Notes: a model not told the origin generated them from the letters alone. 64,000 bases of DNA from Gemmatimonadota bacterium (GCA_020348925.1 CP070758.1:402497-466496), one strand, 5' to 3'. Shown: positions 5,822-15,509, counted from the stretch's first letter. A program made the numbers and translations.

Positions 5822-8422
5822 TTGAAGCACTTTAAAGTTTTTTCGTTGGTCGTCCTAATGCTTTTGGGTGTCGTCGTGGGAAATGGAAGCGCCCAGTTTA
5901 GACTTTCGAATGTGAGTATCACTGATGCCACCGGTGTACCAGGAGAGACGTTGGATATCGTAATAAGCATGAATACCGCAGGTATTGGCGTCGATGGCTC
6001 TATGGGGTCATTTGAATTCGATTTCTCTTTTGACACTCAAATTTTCGAGGTGACAGCCCTTCAAGTGTTAGGTCCTTTTGCCGGTTGGTGTGCTATTGAT
6101 TATCAAGCAGGCGGAACAGGTATAACCATAGCTCCTTCAGAGCAATGTGATCCGTTGGATTTAGGGACTGCCATGAGGGACGTGCTGAGACTAAGTATGC
6201 TCGTAAAAGAATCTGCGGTACCCGGGACATACGAGTTGGACATACCGATGGCACCTGCTCCCGTCTTCGCTCCAGACGGAACACCTTTTGATGCTGTGAG
6301 TGTTTCCAGCGGTGCGTTTCAGGTGAAGCCGATTAAATTGAGCCTGGCCGATATTTCGGCGGCACAGGGGAGCCGTAGGATAGAAGTCGATTTATATATG
6401 GACATTTATAACCCTGAAGGTGTCGTGGCTTTTAATCTGGATGTGCTCTATGATGATGCGGCTTTAACGGTCACCGCAGTTGATAAGACCGAGCGCACAA
6501 GTTCCGTGCCGAATTGGCAGTTTTCCGTCTTCGAAGGAGGCGTTACTCTGTTGGCCATTGGGCAGGATCTGGGTACCGGAGCTCTGTTTCCAATTGCGCC
6601 CGGCATGGGCAGTATTGCAAAACTTTACATAGACGTGAGCCCCAACGCCCCGGCCGGCGATGTTGCCATGACCTTCTCGAATGTCACAATCACGAAAAAG
6701 GTCGACGATGAGGACATAAAACTTTCACCGAAGGTTGTCCATGGTGCCCTCGAGGTCGTGAGTCCATCGGCCATTCTCTCTCTTGGTAATGGAGCCGGAC
6801 ATCCGGGAGGGACTGCCAGCGCACCCGTGAATTTATACCAGACGACGGACGTGGCTTCTGTACAATTCGACGTCCTGTTTAATACCAATGTGCTCTCAGT
6901 AACGGGCGTCACGAGCCCCGGCGGAGGGTGCGCCTTTAATACAGCGAATATTACTGGTGGAGTTACCATTACGGGTACGTGCTCACTGCTCCCCGGAGCT
7001 GGTCCAATTGCCGACATTCAGTTCAATGTTGTTGGTACAAGCAGCGGCGAGTATCCGCTCGCCTTGTCAAACGTCACGCTGACTGATGGTGTTGGCGGTG
7101 CCGTGCCAACCGGGATGGAGGAAGGTCAAATAAATGTCGTATCAAGCGGAACAGCTGTGGTTACGGTGGGCGGTTCTGCGGCAATGATTGGAGCTACCGG
7201 CAATACGGTGGCCGTCAATCTTGCCAACGATGTTGACGTATCGGCTTTCCAGATGGATTTGGGTTTCGACACACAGTATATGAGTGTGCAAGACGTAACT
7301 TCGACGACACGGTCCGCCGGAATGGATAGCCTAACATGGAACAATCTCAATGGTGGCATCCGAATTCTTTTTTATTCGGTAGGCGGAGGTGTTATCGGTG
7401 CTGCCGACGGATCGATCTTAAATATTACGTTCGATGTCGATAGAGGAACGCCTGGGGGATTTTACGATTTCTCCATATCCGGCGTTGTGGTGGGTGATGC
7501 CGATAGGAACAGAGTCAACGTCGAGTCCTTCGATGGTACCCTTTGGATTACCTGTGGAACGCAAGGGGATATCAATAGCGACTATGATTTCGACATTGCG
7601 GATGTAGTGACCCTCGTGAATATCATTCTCGAGGGGATTGATTACGATGGTTGCACCCTGCAGAAGGGAGATTACAACGAGGACGATATGCTCAACATTC
7701 TTGATGTCGTGGCCATGGTTGATGACATCTTAAGCGGCATGACGAAATCAGTGGCGCCTTATGGGACCGCTACAGTCTGGGCGGATCAGGTAACAGCTTC
7801 TGAGACGCAAGAGTTTGAGCTTCCCATCCGTATTGAGACTCAGGCCGAGATCGTCGGGGCACAGTTGACCCTTCGATATAATCCGAACGCGCTCGAGCCG
7901 AGTACGCCGAACCTCATGAAGAGCAGTCAACATATGAGTTTGGCCTCTCGTGCTCATAACGGTGAATTGACCATCGTCGTTTACAGCCTCGACGGCCGAG
8001 CTCTTAATGGTGGCGAAAACGGTGTTGTCACCGTGCCGTTCCGGAGAACTTCTGGTTCTCTGGATCTGGATTTTGGTGAGGTCATCCTGGCCGGGCATCA
8101 GGGACAATCCATTGCTGCTGAAGTGCGTCCCATCTCCTTGAAATCCGGTCTTCTGCCTGAGGAGTTTGCCCTCAACCAGAATTATCCCAATCCGTTCAAC
8201 CCTGAGACGAAAATTGCCTTCAGCCTGCCGAGCGATTCGAGGGTTGCGCTGTCTGTCTATAATGTACTGGGACAGAGGGTGGCTACCCTCATCAACACGG
8301 AGATGTCTGCGGGTCAGCATAGTGTAACCTGGATGGCGGATTCGGTACCGACGGGTGTTTACTTCTATACGATCACAGCCGGTGAGTTTACGGCCACGAA
8401 GAAGATGATTCTGTTGAAGTAA
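5822..8422 (+). CDS. Secreted multi-cohesin-like protein with dockerin and T9SS sorting domain
   Basis: 866 residues from a TTG at 5822, preferred because GAGGAGGTGAT (5808-5818) ends just upstream; the GTG at 5813 lies inside that site. The order is: signal peptide (1-25); four cohesin-like beta-sandwich modules at about 26-167, 170-312, 316-440 and 445-575; a type I dockerin with two Ca-binding loops (GDINSDYDFDIADVV, GDYNEDDMLNILDVV) at about 580-640; a fifth cohesin-like module at about 647-770; and a type A sorting domain (NQNYPNPFNPETKIAFSLP ... KKMILLK). The sorting domain predicts export by the Por/type IX system and cell-surface attachment. Cohesins usually bind dockerins, so this may be a scaffold. 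Another dockerin protein is encoded at 26799. Confidence 0.85.
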   Translation: MKHFKVFSLVVLMLLGVVVGNGSAQFRLSNVSITDATGVPGETLDIVISMNTAGIGVDGSMGSFEFDFSFDTQIFEVTALQVLGPFAGWCAIDYQAGGTGITIAPSEQCDPLDLGTAMRDVLRLSMLVKESAVPGTYELDIPMAPAPVFAPDGTPFDAVSVSSGAFQVKPIKLSLADISAAQGSRRIEVDLYMDIYNPEGVVAFNLDVLYDDAALTVTAVDKTERTSSVPNWQFSVFEGGVTLLAIGQDLGTGALFPIAPGMGSIAKLYIDVSPNAPAGDVAMTFSNVTITKKVDDEDIKLSPKVVHGALEVVSPSAILSLGNGAGHPGGTASAPVNLYQTTDVASVQFDVLFNTNVLSVTGVTSPGGGCAFNTANITGGVTITGTCSLLPGAGPIADIQFNVVGTSSGEYPLALSNVTLTDGVGGAVPTGMEEGQINVVSSGTAVVTVGGSAAMIGATGNTVAVNLANDVDVSAFQMDLGFDTQYMSVQDVTSTTRSAGMDSLTWNNLNGGIRILFYSVGGGVIGAADGSILNITFDVDRGTPGGFYDFSISGVVVGDADRNRVNVESFDGTLWITCGTQGDINSDYDFDIADVVTLVNIILEGIDYDGCTLQKGDYNEDDMLNILDVVAMVDDILSGMTKSVAPYGTATVWADQVTASETQEFELPIRIETQAEIVGAQLTLRYNPNALEPSTPNLMKSSQHMSLASRAHNGELTIVVYSLDGRALNGGENGVVTVPFRRTSGSLDLDFGEVILAGHQGQSIAAEVRPISLKSGLLPEEFALNQNYPNPFNPETKIAFSLPSDSRVALSVYNVLGQRVATLINTEMSAGQHSVTWMADSVPTGVYFYTITAGEFTATKKMILLK

Positions 8423-8443
8423 ATTTTAACGGACACTTTCTTG

Positions 8444-8478
8444 AAAGGAGGGGCAGTTTTTTGCCCCTCCTTTTTTTT
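8444..8478 (+). terminator. Rho-independent terminator
   Basis: AAAGGAGGGGCA (8444-8455) and TGCCCCTCCTTT (8462-8473) form a perfect 12-bp stem with a six-base loop. It runs into eight T (8471-8478), 22 bases after the stop of the cohesin-domain gene. Confidence 0.92.
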
Positions 8479-8607
8479 GGAGGGGAAATTTTCATTGCTG
8501 GCTTAGAAGAGGATGGTTATTTTCATGCAACTGGAAGCGAAGGGAAATACTCAGTTCTGTGTATGAGGTTCGCCGGGATACATCTTGAAATATGAAGTGG
8601 GGGGTCC

Positions 8608-8943
8608 ATGGAAACGGGAAACAAGCGTTGGACACAAAAATCATTCGATGATCTCATTCGCAATTCTGAAAAACCCGTGCTCGTCGATTTCTGGGCGGCG
8701 TGGTGCGGTCCCTGTAAAATGGTTTCACCTGTGATAGAACGGATAGCGAAGGACTATTCGGGGCGAATGACGACGGTTAAGGTGAATGTTGATAAGAAAC
8801 CTCATATTGCGGTCCAGTACCGGATAGAGAGCATCCCGACCATTATGATGTTTTGGAGGGGGGGGCCGATTATGCGAGTAGCTGGAGCGCAGTCGCAGGC
8901 GCAGCTCCAGCGGCACATTGATGATGCGCTCTCTGATATCTGA
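8608..8943 (+). CDS. trxA: Thioredoxin
   Basis: 111 residues, the standard thioredoxin length, with no signal peptide. The active site is FWAAWCGPCKMVSP, the cis-Pro loop is IESIPTIMMFWRGG, and VNVDKKPHIAVQYRI is the usual preceding strand and helix. It reduces disulfides of cytoplasmic proteins such as ribonucleotide reductase, using electrons from thioredoxin reductase, which is not in this window. The gene stands alone behind the terminator of the upstream gene; a membrane protein gene follows after 69 bases. Confidence 0.92.
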   Translation: METGNKRWTQKSFDDLIRNSEKPVLVDFWAAWCGPCKMVSPVIERIAKDYSGRMTTVKVNVDKKPHIAVQYRIESIPTIMMFWRGGPIMRVAGAQSQAQLQRHIDDALSDI

Positions 8944-9012
8944 TGGTTAAAATTGGAAGAAGACCACTCGTTCTTTTGACGTTTGTGTTTCTCTGACAAA
9001 GGAGGTGGGAAA

Positions 9013-9753
9013 ATGAAACATCTTCGGTGGCAAATAGTTCTGGGTATTGTGTTGGTCGTTTTGTCTGCGCTCATATATGTGATTCATTTTTTCATCTTCA
9101 AGGATTCTCATCATATCTTTATTTATATGGTCGGAGACATAGCCTTTGTTCCCGTTGAGGTATTGCTCGTCACTCTGATCATACATCGATTGCTGGGCGA
9201 ACGAGAGAAACGACACAAATTGGAAAAACTGAACATGGTCATAGGAGCATTCTTCAGCGAAGTGGGGACAAGGCTCCTTGTCTCTTTTTCGGACTTTGAT
9301 CCGAATTTGGATAACATCAGAAACAATCTCATAATAACCGGCGAATGGTCTGATAAAGAGTTCACAGCGGTGAGCGGACGTCTTAAAAACTATGGATATT
9401 CTGTCGAAATTGATAAATTCAACCTTGAGGAACTCAAAATTTTTCTTATAGAAAAGAGAGATTTTCTCGTGCGACTGTTGGAAAATCCGAACCTCCTGGA
9501 ACACGAATCCTTCACCGGTCTTCTCAGGGCCGTCTTTCATCTGACCGAGGAACTGGAATGCCGAGACGATGTCCGGGCATTGCAGGATTCGGATTGTCAG
9601 CATATCGCGGGTGACATAAGAAGAGCATACGTCTTGTTGGTACATCAGTGGCTGGACTACATGAAGTATCTGAAAAACAACTATCCGTTTCTTTTCTCGC
9701 TGGCGATGAGGACGAATCCCTTTGACCAGAGCGCATCGCCAATTGTGAAGTGA
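9013..9753 (+). CDS. Two-TM membrane protein of unknown function
   Basis: 246 residues from ATG 9013, placed by AAAGGAGGTGGG (8997-9008). Two hydrophobic segments are visible near the N-terminus (WQIVLGIVLVVLSALIYVI and IFIYMVGDIAFVPVEVLLVTLII). A charged cytoplasmic part of about 180 residues follows (HRLLGEREKRHKLEKLNMVIGAFFSEVG...). The layout of a DxxFxPVEVLLVTLIIHRLL segment followed by a helical domain is seen in conserved hypothetical proteins of anaerobes, but I assign no function. Confidence 0.7.
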   Translation: MKHLRWQIVLGIVLVVLSALIYVIHFFIFKDSHHIFIYMVGDIAFVPVEVLLVTLIIHRLLGEREKRHKLEKLNMVIGAFFSEVGTRLLVSFSDFDPNLDNIRNNLIITGEWSDKEFTAVSGRLKNYGYSVEIDKFNLEELKIFLIEKRDFLVRLLENPNLLEHESFTGLLRAVFHLTEELECRDDVRALQDSDCQHIAGDIRRAYVLLVHQWLDYMKYLKNNYPFLFSLAMRTNPFDQSASPIVK

Positions 9754-10071
9754 GCTTCACTGTTGGTTCAAATTCGTGAGTATTTGTTAAAGCCATGAAT
9801 CACAGAAAACATCCTTAAAAAGAAAATCTCTTTTCTGAAGACTGATTTTAAAGAAAATCAACACCGTTTAATACTATACATTTTCTTTGATATTACACTT
9901 TTAGAATTTATTAAAAATCTTAAAAACGTCGAGCTGAAAAGCCAGGTTTTTTACTCAAGTTCGAAGGAGTATTTTTACAAGTCTTTTTTACTGAAAAATG
10001 GGTAGCGAGTTGTTTCAAACCCCTTTAGATTCTCATCAGAAAAACGGTTTTTGTCCACACGTTTCTCTAAG
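9754..10071. other. AT-rich gap between convergent genes
   Basis: 318 bases with no supported gene. It is AT-rich with A/T runs and a small imperfect hairpin near 9815-9835. No clear terminator with a T tract was found for either flanking gene. Confidence 0.4.
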
Positions 10072-10680
10072 CTATGAAACACGGGGTTTTTTGAGGAAAT
10101 ATCGAAGGAGAAATCCTGCGAGAATAATAAGGATTCCTGTAAGAACAATTCGACTGTATGTGCTGAGAACGGTCTTCACCGCCAACCAATTTGCGCCCAC
10201 AAAAATTCCTGCCGAAATGATGAATCCGTTCCAGACTCCAATGCTGATGATGCTGTAGAGCATCACTTTTCCCCGGGGCATGTTTCCGATGCCGGCGGCC
10301 AAGGCTACGACGGAACGCACCCCTGCAAGAAAACGGTTGGCCAGAACCACTTTGGGACCATATCGTTCGAACCAACCCTCCACCTTTCCCAGCCTTTGAG
10401 CGGAAAGAAACGAGGCCTCCTTTTTGATGAAAAAATTTCTCCCTTTACTCAACCCGAGATAATAAATCACCATGAATCCAGTAAAACTACCCGCCACGGT
10501 GGCTATATAAACAGGGACTACGCTCAACTCTCCCCGGCCTGCAAGATAGGCGCCAAAGAGCACTACCGTGTCTCCAGGGATAGGAGGGAAGATATTCTCA
10601 ACAAAGGCACTGATAAAAAGGAAAGAGTAGGCCATCAGTGGTCCGTGTGTTGAGATGAGATTGAGGAAAAAGTCGACCAA
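10072..10680 (-). CDS. DedA-family membrane protein
   Basis: 202 residues. The DedA/SNARE-associated family signature is present: FVENIFPPIPGD near residue 27 and the RFLAGVRSVVALAAG segment near residue 116. About five hydrophobic segments and a basic tail (LRYFLKKPRVS) are visible. DedA proteins are inner-membrane transporters; some flip undecaprenyl phosphate or other phospholipids and support envelope homeostasis. The gene appears to be single, convergent with the gene ending at 9753. Confidence 0.9.
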   Translation of the reverse strand: MVDFFLNLISTHGPLMAYSFLFISAFVENIFPPIPGDTVVLFGAYLAGRGELSVVPVYIATVAGSFTGFMVIYYLGLSKGRNFFIKKEASFLSAQRLGKVEGWFERYGPKVVLANRFLAGVRSVVALAAGIGNMPRGKVMLYSIISIGVWNGFIISAGIFVGANWLAVKTVLSTYSRIVLTGILIILAGFLLRYFLKKPRVS

Positions 10681-10715
10681 TGTTTAAAGACCGGACGATA
10701 AATTTATTTCTCTTG

Positions 10716-10766
10716 TTCCCAAACTCAGTTTGGAAACACAAATGAAGTGGAAAACTGAGTTTCCCT
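10716..10766. repeat. Inverted palindromic repeat
   Basis: AAACTCAGTTT (10721-10731) recurs as its exact complement AAACTGAGTTT (10752-10762). Each copy is itself a near-palindrome flanked by TTCCC/GGAAA. A degenerate third hairpin (GTTCCTAAACAGGAA, near 10778-10792) follows. It lies between dedA and ispF. The type resembles REP-like palindromes common in environmental genomes. Confidence 0.5.
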
Positions 10767-10895
10767 TCTACTCTCCGTTCCTAAACAGGAATTTGAGAGC
10801 CAGTGTAGAAACCTCTTTCAGGACCAAAATGACTTCGATAATATGAAAAAATCCAAAGTCCTCTACTATGAATCCCGGGGTTCAGTAATCTTTAC

Positions 10896-11369
10896 TCAAT
10901 CCTTTTCAACCAAGGCAATCGCATAAGCCACCATACCCAATCCTTGACCAGAAAACCCCAATCCTTCGGTCGTACTTGCCTTTATTGATACTTTCGAAAC
11001 TTCGATCTTGAGGGAGTTGGCGATGTTCTGTCTCATGAGGGGGATATGGGGAGCCATAATCGGCTCTTGAGCAACTATTGTTGTGTCAATATTTTCAACG
11101 GTGAATTTTTCATCAATAAGAAGTTTCGACACTTTTTCAAGGAAAACGAGACTGGATATGTTTGTATACCTGGGATCAGAGTCAGGGAAATGTTGACCTA
11201 TATCCCCCAATGCCGCAGCCCCTAAAAGAGCGTCGCAGATAGCATGGCACAGGACGTCGGCATCGGAATGGCCGGAAAGCCCTTTTTCAAAAGGAATGGT
11301 AACTCCGCCCAGAACGAGGGTTCGTCCTTCGACAAGTTTGTGAACATCATATCCGAAACCAATACGCAC
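10896..11369 (-). CDS. ispF: 2-C-methyl-D-erythritol 2,4-cyclodiphosphate synthase
   Basis: 157 residues, the normal length. The start [12 protein letters not shown] carries the metal-binding Asp and His, and [33 protein letters not shown] is the diagnostic block, seen here in full. [12 protein letters not shown] is the C-terminal substrate loop. It converts CDP-ME 2-phosphate to MEcPP in the non-mevalonate isoprenoid pathway. The GTG start shares one base with the TAG stop of ispD (TAGTG), so the two are translationally coupled. Confidence 0.97.
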   Translation of the reverse strand: MRIGFGYDVHKLVEGRTLVLGGVTIPFEKGLSGHSDADVLCHAICDALLGAAALGDIGQHFPDSDPRYTNISSLVFLEKVSKLLIDEKFTVENIDTTIVAQEPIMAPHIPLMRQNIANSLKIEVSKVSIKASTTEGLGFSGQGLGMVAYAIALVEKD

Positions 11370-12058
11370 TATCCTCTCCTCTGCACCAAGATCTTTTCCG
11401 CCAAATAGAGGTCTTCCTGCGTGGTAATTTTAATATTATCGTACGATCCTTCGAGAATCTTTACTTTACCCCCCAATCTCTCCACCAACGAGGCATCGTC
11501 CGTTCCCCAGAATTGATCCCCGTATGCTTTTTCGTAAGCTTTCATAATTAAATCATACGAAAACGTCTGAGGTGTTTGCACCATCCATAATTTTGATCGA
11601 TCCAGAGTTGCGATGATGAATCCGGCTTCTCCCCTCTTGATGGTATCCTTCGGAGGGATGGCCGCGATCACAGCCTGATGCTCTTGACACAGTTCAATCG
11701 AACGAGCGATCAATTCAACCCTCACGAAAGGCCGTACGCCGTCATGGATCACAACGATATCGCAGCCATCACTCACCGCTCTGAGACCATTGTAGACCGA
11801 ATCCTGGCGCTGTTCACCTCCGCCAACGACCTTTTTCACCTTTTTGTAACCGAAGGCGTCGACAATCTCAGAAGAACACCAGCTCACCTTGTCCTCTGAA
11901 ATGACCACTATTATATGGTCCACGGAACCGCAATTCTCGAAGACGTCAAGCGTGCGTGACAGGATCGGTCGGCCTCTCAAAGGGTAAAAGGGCTTGTGAA
12001 TCTCACTTTTCAGGCGAGTTCCTTTTCCAGCCGCAGGAATGATGGCGACTACGCTCAT
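11369..12058 (-). CDS. ispD: 2-C-methyl-D-erythritol 4-phosphate cytidylyltransferase
   Basis: 229 residues. The N-terminal nucleotide-binding loop [19 protein letters not shown], the motif [11 protein letters not shown] and the later [12 protein letters not shown] are those of IspD. It transfers CMP from CTP to MEP, the step two before IspF. IspD upstream of IspF, overlapping by one base, is a common arrangement in bacteria using the MEP pathway. Fusion IspDF proteins exist elsewhere, but here the two frames are separate. Confidence 0.97.
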   Translation of the reverse strand: MSVVAIIPAAGKGTRLKSEIHKPFYPLRGRPILSRTLDVFENCGSVDHIIVVISEDKVSWCSSEIVDAFGYKKVKKVVGGGEQRQDSVYNGLRAVSDGCDIVVIHDGVRPFVRVELIARSIELCQEHQAVIAAIPPKDTIKRGEAGFIIATLDRSKLWMVQTPQTFSYDLIMKAYEKAYGDQFWGTDDASLVERLGGKVKILEGSYDNIKITTQEDLYLAEKILVQRRG

Positions 12059-12084
12059 TCAGCAATCCCTTAAGGAAAGGGGTT

Positions 12085-12168
12085 GAGGATTCCAGGATTC
12101 GAGGGTTCGAGAGATGTTCGAATCTGTCTTTTACTCGGTCCTTCGGCTCCTCGAATCCCGGGACCCTC
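12085..12168. repeat. Imperfect inverted repeat between queA and ispD
   Basis: GAGGATTCCAGGATTCGAG (12085-12103) matches the complement of 12150-12168 (CTCGAATCCCGGGACCCTC) at 16 of 19 positions. The right arm reaches the last codon of queA (12167-12169 is its stop). Similar wording (GGATTCAAGGGACCCAGGAA) occurs at 47601-47620, so it may be a dispersed repeat. Confidence 0.4.
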
Positions 12169-13198
12169 AAAGTATCAACATGGCATCGCCGTAACTGTAG
12201 AATCGATACCTTTGTTCAATCGCCTTCTGATATGCCTCCAGAATGAATTCCCTGTCGGCAAAAGCGCTCACGAGCATGATTAAAGTCGAGCGGGGCAGGT
12301 GGAAGTTCGTCACAAGGCAATTGACAATACGAAAGGGAAATGGTGGATAAATATACATGTCCGTCCACCCTGTCCTATGAACAAGACGACCTCCACTGTC
12401 CACAGCAGTTTCCAGGGCTTTCACCGTCGTCGTCCCAATGGCCATAATCCTCGCCTTTTTCTTTTTCGCTCTATTTATGATCTCTGCCGTTTCAGTGGAT
12501 ATCTCGAAATATTCGGCTTCCATGGGATATTCCCGAGGATCATCCGTCGTCACCGGGCGAAAGGTTCCGGGTCCCACGTGAAGAAGAATAGGTACAATAT
12601 GCACGTGCTTCCGCTTTATTGTCCCCAACAAATCATCGGTGAAGTGGAGACCGGCTGTCGGAGCAGCAACTGCCCCCGGAATCTTAGCATAGACCGTCTG
12701 GTACCTGATCCGGTCCGTATCGACAGGTTCACGTTTGACATAAGGAGGAAGGGGGACCTCGCCCCAGTTTGTTATCAACTCCTCAATGTCCACACCTTCT
12801 TCAAACTGGATCAGGCGTTTTCCGTCATTCATCCGATCAACGATCTCTCCGGTAAAAGCATCCGCCCCAAAGCTCACGCGTAATCCCTTCTGAGTCCTTC
12901 TGCCGGGTTGAACCAGTGCCTCCCAGAGACCTTTTTTCTGCTCCCTCAGAAGGAAGATTTCAACTGTTCCGCCGGTCGGAATGCGTTTCCCCCTCAATCG
13001 GGCCGGGAAAACCTTCGTCTCGTTGACGACAAGGCAATCGCCTGCATTGAGGTATTCGACGATGTCTCGAAAACGCCGATGCTCGATGCTTTTCCTCGGT
13101 CGATCAAGCACCATGAGCCGCGACTCATCGCGCTTCACCGCAGGGAACTGGGCGATGAGCTCCTGGGGCAACTGATAATCGAAATCCGATGTTTTCAT
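12167..13198 (-). CDS. queA: S-adenosylmethionine:tRNA ribosyltransferase-isomerase
   Basis: 343 residues, typical length. The start MKTSDFDYQLPQELIAQFP, the internal VNETKVFPARLRG, AAPTAGLHFT and the C-terminal NFHLPRSTLIMLVSAFAG-like segment (here FADRE) identify QueA. It makes epoxyqueuosine in the wobble base of tRNAs for Asp, Asn, His and Tyr, using SAM as ribosyl donor. It ends one base after a DUF2905 gene starts its neighbourhood: ruvB, DUF2905 and queA run in the same direction with very short gaps, a clustering seen in many bacteria. Confidence 0.96.
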   Translation of the reverse strand: MKTSDFDYQLPQELIAQFPAVKRDESRLMVLDRPRKSIEHRRFRDIVEYLNAGDCLVVNETKVFPARLRGKRIPTGGTVEIFLLREQKKGLWEALVQPGRRTQKGLRVSFGADAFTGEIVDRMNDGKRLIQFEEGVDIEELITNWGEVPLPPYVKREPVDTDRIRYQTVYAKIPGAVAAPTAGLHFTDDLLGTIKRKHVHIVPILLHVGPGTFRPVTTDDPREYPMEAEYFEISTETAEIINRAKKKKARIMAIGTTTVKALETAVDSGGRLVHRTGWTDMYIYPPFPFRIVNCLVTNFHLPRSTLIMLVSAFADREFILEAYQKAIEQRYRFYSYGDAMLIL

Positions 13199-13199
13199 C

Positions 13200-13424
13200 T
13201 CATCGTCTCAGAAAAATGTTGAGAAGAACGGTCAGTAGGACGCTTAAAATCAGGCACGTCATGATAGGAAAGTGGAAGCTAAAACCGGGTTTGTGGATAT
13301 GAATATCTCCAGGGAGTCGGCCTAAAAAAGGAACCTTTCCTGCGAGAAGAAGAGCAGCACCGAGAAGGGTTAACAGCAATCCTGCGAAGAGAATAATTTT
13401 TCCAAAACCGGAAATATCCATCAT
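13200..13424 (-). CDS. DUF2905 small membrane protein
   Basis: 74 residues with two hydrophobic segments (IILFAGLLLTLLGAALLLAG and MTCLILSVLLTVLLNIFL). Between them lies the family signature PFLGRLPGDIHIHKPGFSFHFPI. Proteins of this family are widely found beside ruvB and queA, as here: it starts 12 bases after ruvB ends and ends one base before queA begins. The function is unknown. Confidence 0.88.
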   Translation of the reverse strand: MMDISGFGKIILFAGLLLTLLGAALLLAGKVPFLGRLPGDIHIHKPGFSFHFPIMTCLILSVLLTVLLNIFLRR

Positions 13425-13436
13425 TGATAAACACCT

Positions 13437-14459
13437 TTAGAACAATTTCTCCTGCAGGCCCTCTGCCGGTGAGAGGTTGAAGTGTTTGTAAGCCAATCCT
13501 GTCGCCTCCCGACCTCGAGGTGTGCGGTTGATAAAGCCCTCTTGAATAAGGTAGGGCTCGTACACCTCCTCAATCGTATCGCTCTCCTCGCCGACAGCGA
13601 CAGCAATCGTGTTGATACCGACAGGACCCCCGTTAAACTTTTCGATAATAGTCCGGAGAATCCTTTTGTCCATTTCATCCAAACCCACCTCATCCACCTC
13701 CAGCATCTCGAGAGCCTCTCTGGCCACACCCTCCGTGATTTTTCCGTCAGCTCTCACCTGGGCGAAATCCCTCGTTCTGCGTAACAGTCGGTTCGCGATC
13801 CGAGGTGTACCGCGCGCCCGCTTGGCGATTTCCATGGCGCCTCCATCGTCGATATCCACTCCGAGGATCCGTGCCGAACGCCCAAGAATTTGAAAGAGCT
13901 CCCCCGGAGAATAGAACCCAAGCCGATTTGTCACTCCAAACCTGGCCCGCATCGGCGACGTAATGAGGCCGGCGCGTGTCGTCGCCCCAATGAGGGTAAA
14001 ACGCTGAATGTTCAGTTTGATCGACCTGGCGCTCGGACCCTTATCGATCATAATATCCAAAGCATAGTCTTCCATTGCCGGATAGAGGTATTCCTCGACG
14101 ACATGGTTCAAACGATGGATCTCATCGATAAAAAGAACATCGAATTCCTTGAGGTTGGTCAGAATTCCAGCCAGATCTCCAGGGCGTTCTAAAACCGGAC
14201 CAGACGTCGCTTTGATGTCAACATCCAACTCCTTGGCAATAATATGGGCTAAGGTCGTCTTGCCCAGTCCGGGCGGACCGTAGAAAAGAACATGATCTAA
14301 CGCTTCACTCCGCTCTTTGGTCGCCTGAATGAAGATGCGCATGTTTTCCTTTATTTTGTCCTGTCCGACAAAATCCTCGAACCGGCTAGGTCGTAACGAA
14401 CGTTCAAATTCGAAATCATCGTCAAAGCCCTCGGGTGCCGTTATGCGCAGCCTCACCAC
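13437..14459 (-). CDS. ruvB: Holliday junction branch migration ATPase RuvB
   Basis: 340 residues. The Walker A motif [11 protein letters not shown], Walker [11 protein letters not shown], sensor [18 protein letters not shown] and the C-terminal winged helix ([12 protein letters not shown]...[16 protein letters not shown]) are all present. RuvB is the hexameric motor that drives branch migration with RuvA. Neither ruvA nor ruvC lies upstream here. A GAGGAGG site overlaps the first GTG (14459), so the true start could be a few codons inside. Confidence 0.97.
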   Translation of the reverse strand: MVRLRITAPEGFDDDFEFERSLRPSRFEDFVGQDKIKENMRIFIQATKERSEALDHVLFYGPPGLGKTTLAHIIAKELDVDIKATSGPVLERPGDLAGILTNLKEFDVLFIDEIHRLNHVVEEYLYPAMEDYALDIMIDKGPSARSIKLNIQRFTLIGATTRAGLITSPMRARFGVTNRLGFYSPGELFQILGRSARILGVDIDDGGAMEIAKRARGTPRIANRLLRRTRDFAQVRADGKITEGVAREALEMLEVDEVGLDEMDKRILRTIIEKFNGGPVGINTIAVAVGEESDTIEEVYEPYLIQEGFINRTPRGREATGLAYKHFNLSPAEGLQEKLF

Positions 14460-14601
14460 CTCCTCAAAATAAGTTCTTTCACGTCAAATCTACCGGTCTA
14501 TAATAATTCTTTTTCAAAATCTTCTTCTTTCCTCGAAACTCCTTGGCTCCAGCACGCATCTTCTCATTTCTGAAACGTGCCGCTGTCGAGGTGTCCCTCT
14601 C

Positions 14602-15117
14602 TTATCGTGAGACAGAATTTAGAGCGTCGATAAGATTTTTCGCATCGAAGCCTAGTCTCTGGGCCTCTTGCGCCTCTTTCCAGGCGAGATCGTATTGCTT
14701 TGTCTCGTAGTACGTCGCACCCAAATTATAGTGCGCTTCCGGCATGTTGGGATTTATGCTCAATGCTTTCTTGTAAGACGAAATTGCCTGGTTGAAGGAA
14801 CGTCGGTCGTAGTATAGAGAGGCTAAGTTATAATGGGCTTCACCAAGATTCGGATCCAATCTGATAGCCTCATTGTATTCTTGTATCGCCAGATCCTGTT
14901 GATTGTCTTTGGAATATGCCAAACCAAGGTTGTTATGTGCCGAGGCCCAATCCGGCTTTCTCTTAATGGCCTTCTGATACTCCTCTATGGCTTCGGCATA
15001 AAGACCTTGTTCAAAAAGCATATCACCCTGATCAAAGTGTTTCTGGGGATTTTCTCCACAACCGATCCAGAGGATCAGGGACATGGCCAGAAACAGGTCA
15101 AGAACGTCGATTTTCAT
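14602..15117 (-). CDS. TPR-repeat lipoprotein
   Basis: 171 residues from ATG 15117, chosen because a GAGGGGAT ribosome site precedes it and because it exposes a lipoprotein signal (LFLAMSLILWIGCGE, lipobox at LWIGC). The rest is about four to five tetratricopeptide repeats. Clear copies include AEAIEEYQKAIKRKPDWASA, LAIQEYNEAIRLDPNLGEA and QAISSYKKALSINPNMPEA, with AHNNLGLAYS/AHYNLASLYY helices. TPR lipoproteins usually act as protein-protein scaffolds at the envelope. No partner is indicated by the neighbours. Confidence 0.88.
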   Translation of the reverse strand: MKIDVLDLFLAMSLILWIGCGENPQKHFDQGDMLFEQGLYAEAIEEYQKAIKRKPDWASAHNNLGLAYSKDNQQDLAIQEYNEAIRLDPNLGEAHYNLASLYYDRRSFNQAISSYKKALSINPNMPEAHYNLGATYYETKQYDLAWKEAQEAQRLGFDAKNLIDALNSVSR

Positions 15118-15509
15118 GGGATCCCCTCTTTGCTGAGTGCCTTCCTCAAAAACAGTTTCTTTATATTTACTGAGACCTACGCAAAGAATCTCTGGCAGGA
15201 TACTCCTCATGAGATAAAAATTTCTCATCCCTGCTCCTTGCATACCAAATGCAACACAAACTGTTATGGAACGCAGGGTCTATCCCACGTGTTGAGAGAA
15301 GCCTCGTACCTTTAAAAATGCAAAGAGCAATAATATGCTGAAGCATCCAGAGTAAAATCGCAGATACAATCTAAGCCACCTCTTTGAGAAAGTCAAGGTT
15401 TTTGACCGTTGACAATAGCCCCCTGAACGATTACATTTGATAATGCATTCAGCTGCTTTCGTCCCTCTGCGATAACAGGCAGAAAGTGGCCAGGGAAAAA
15501 GGAGCGGAA

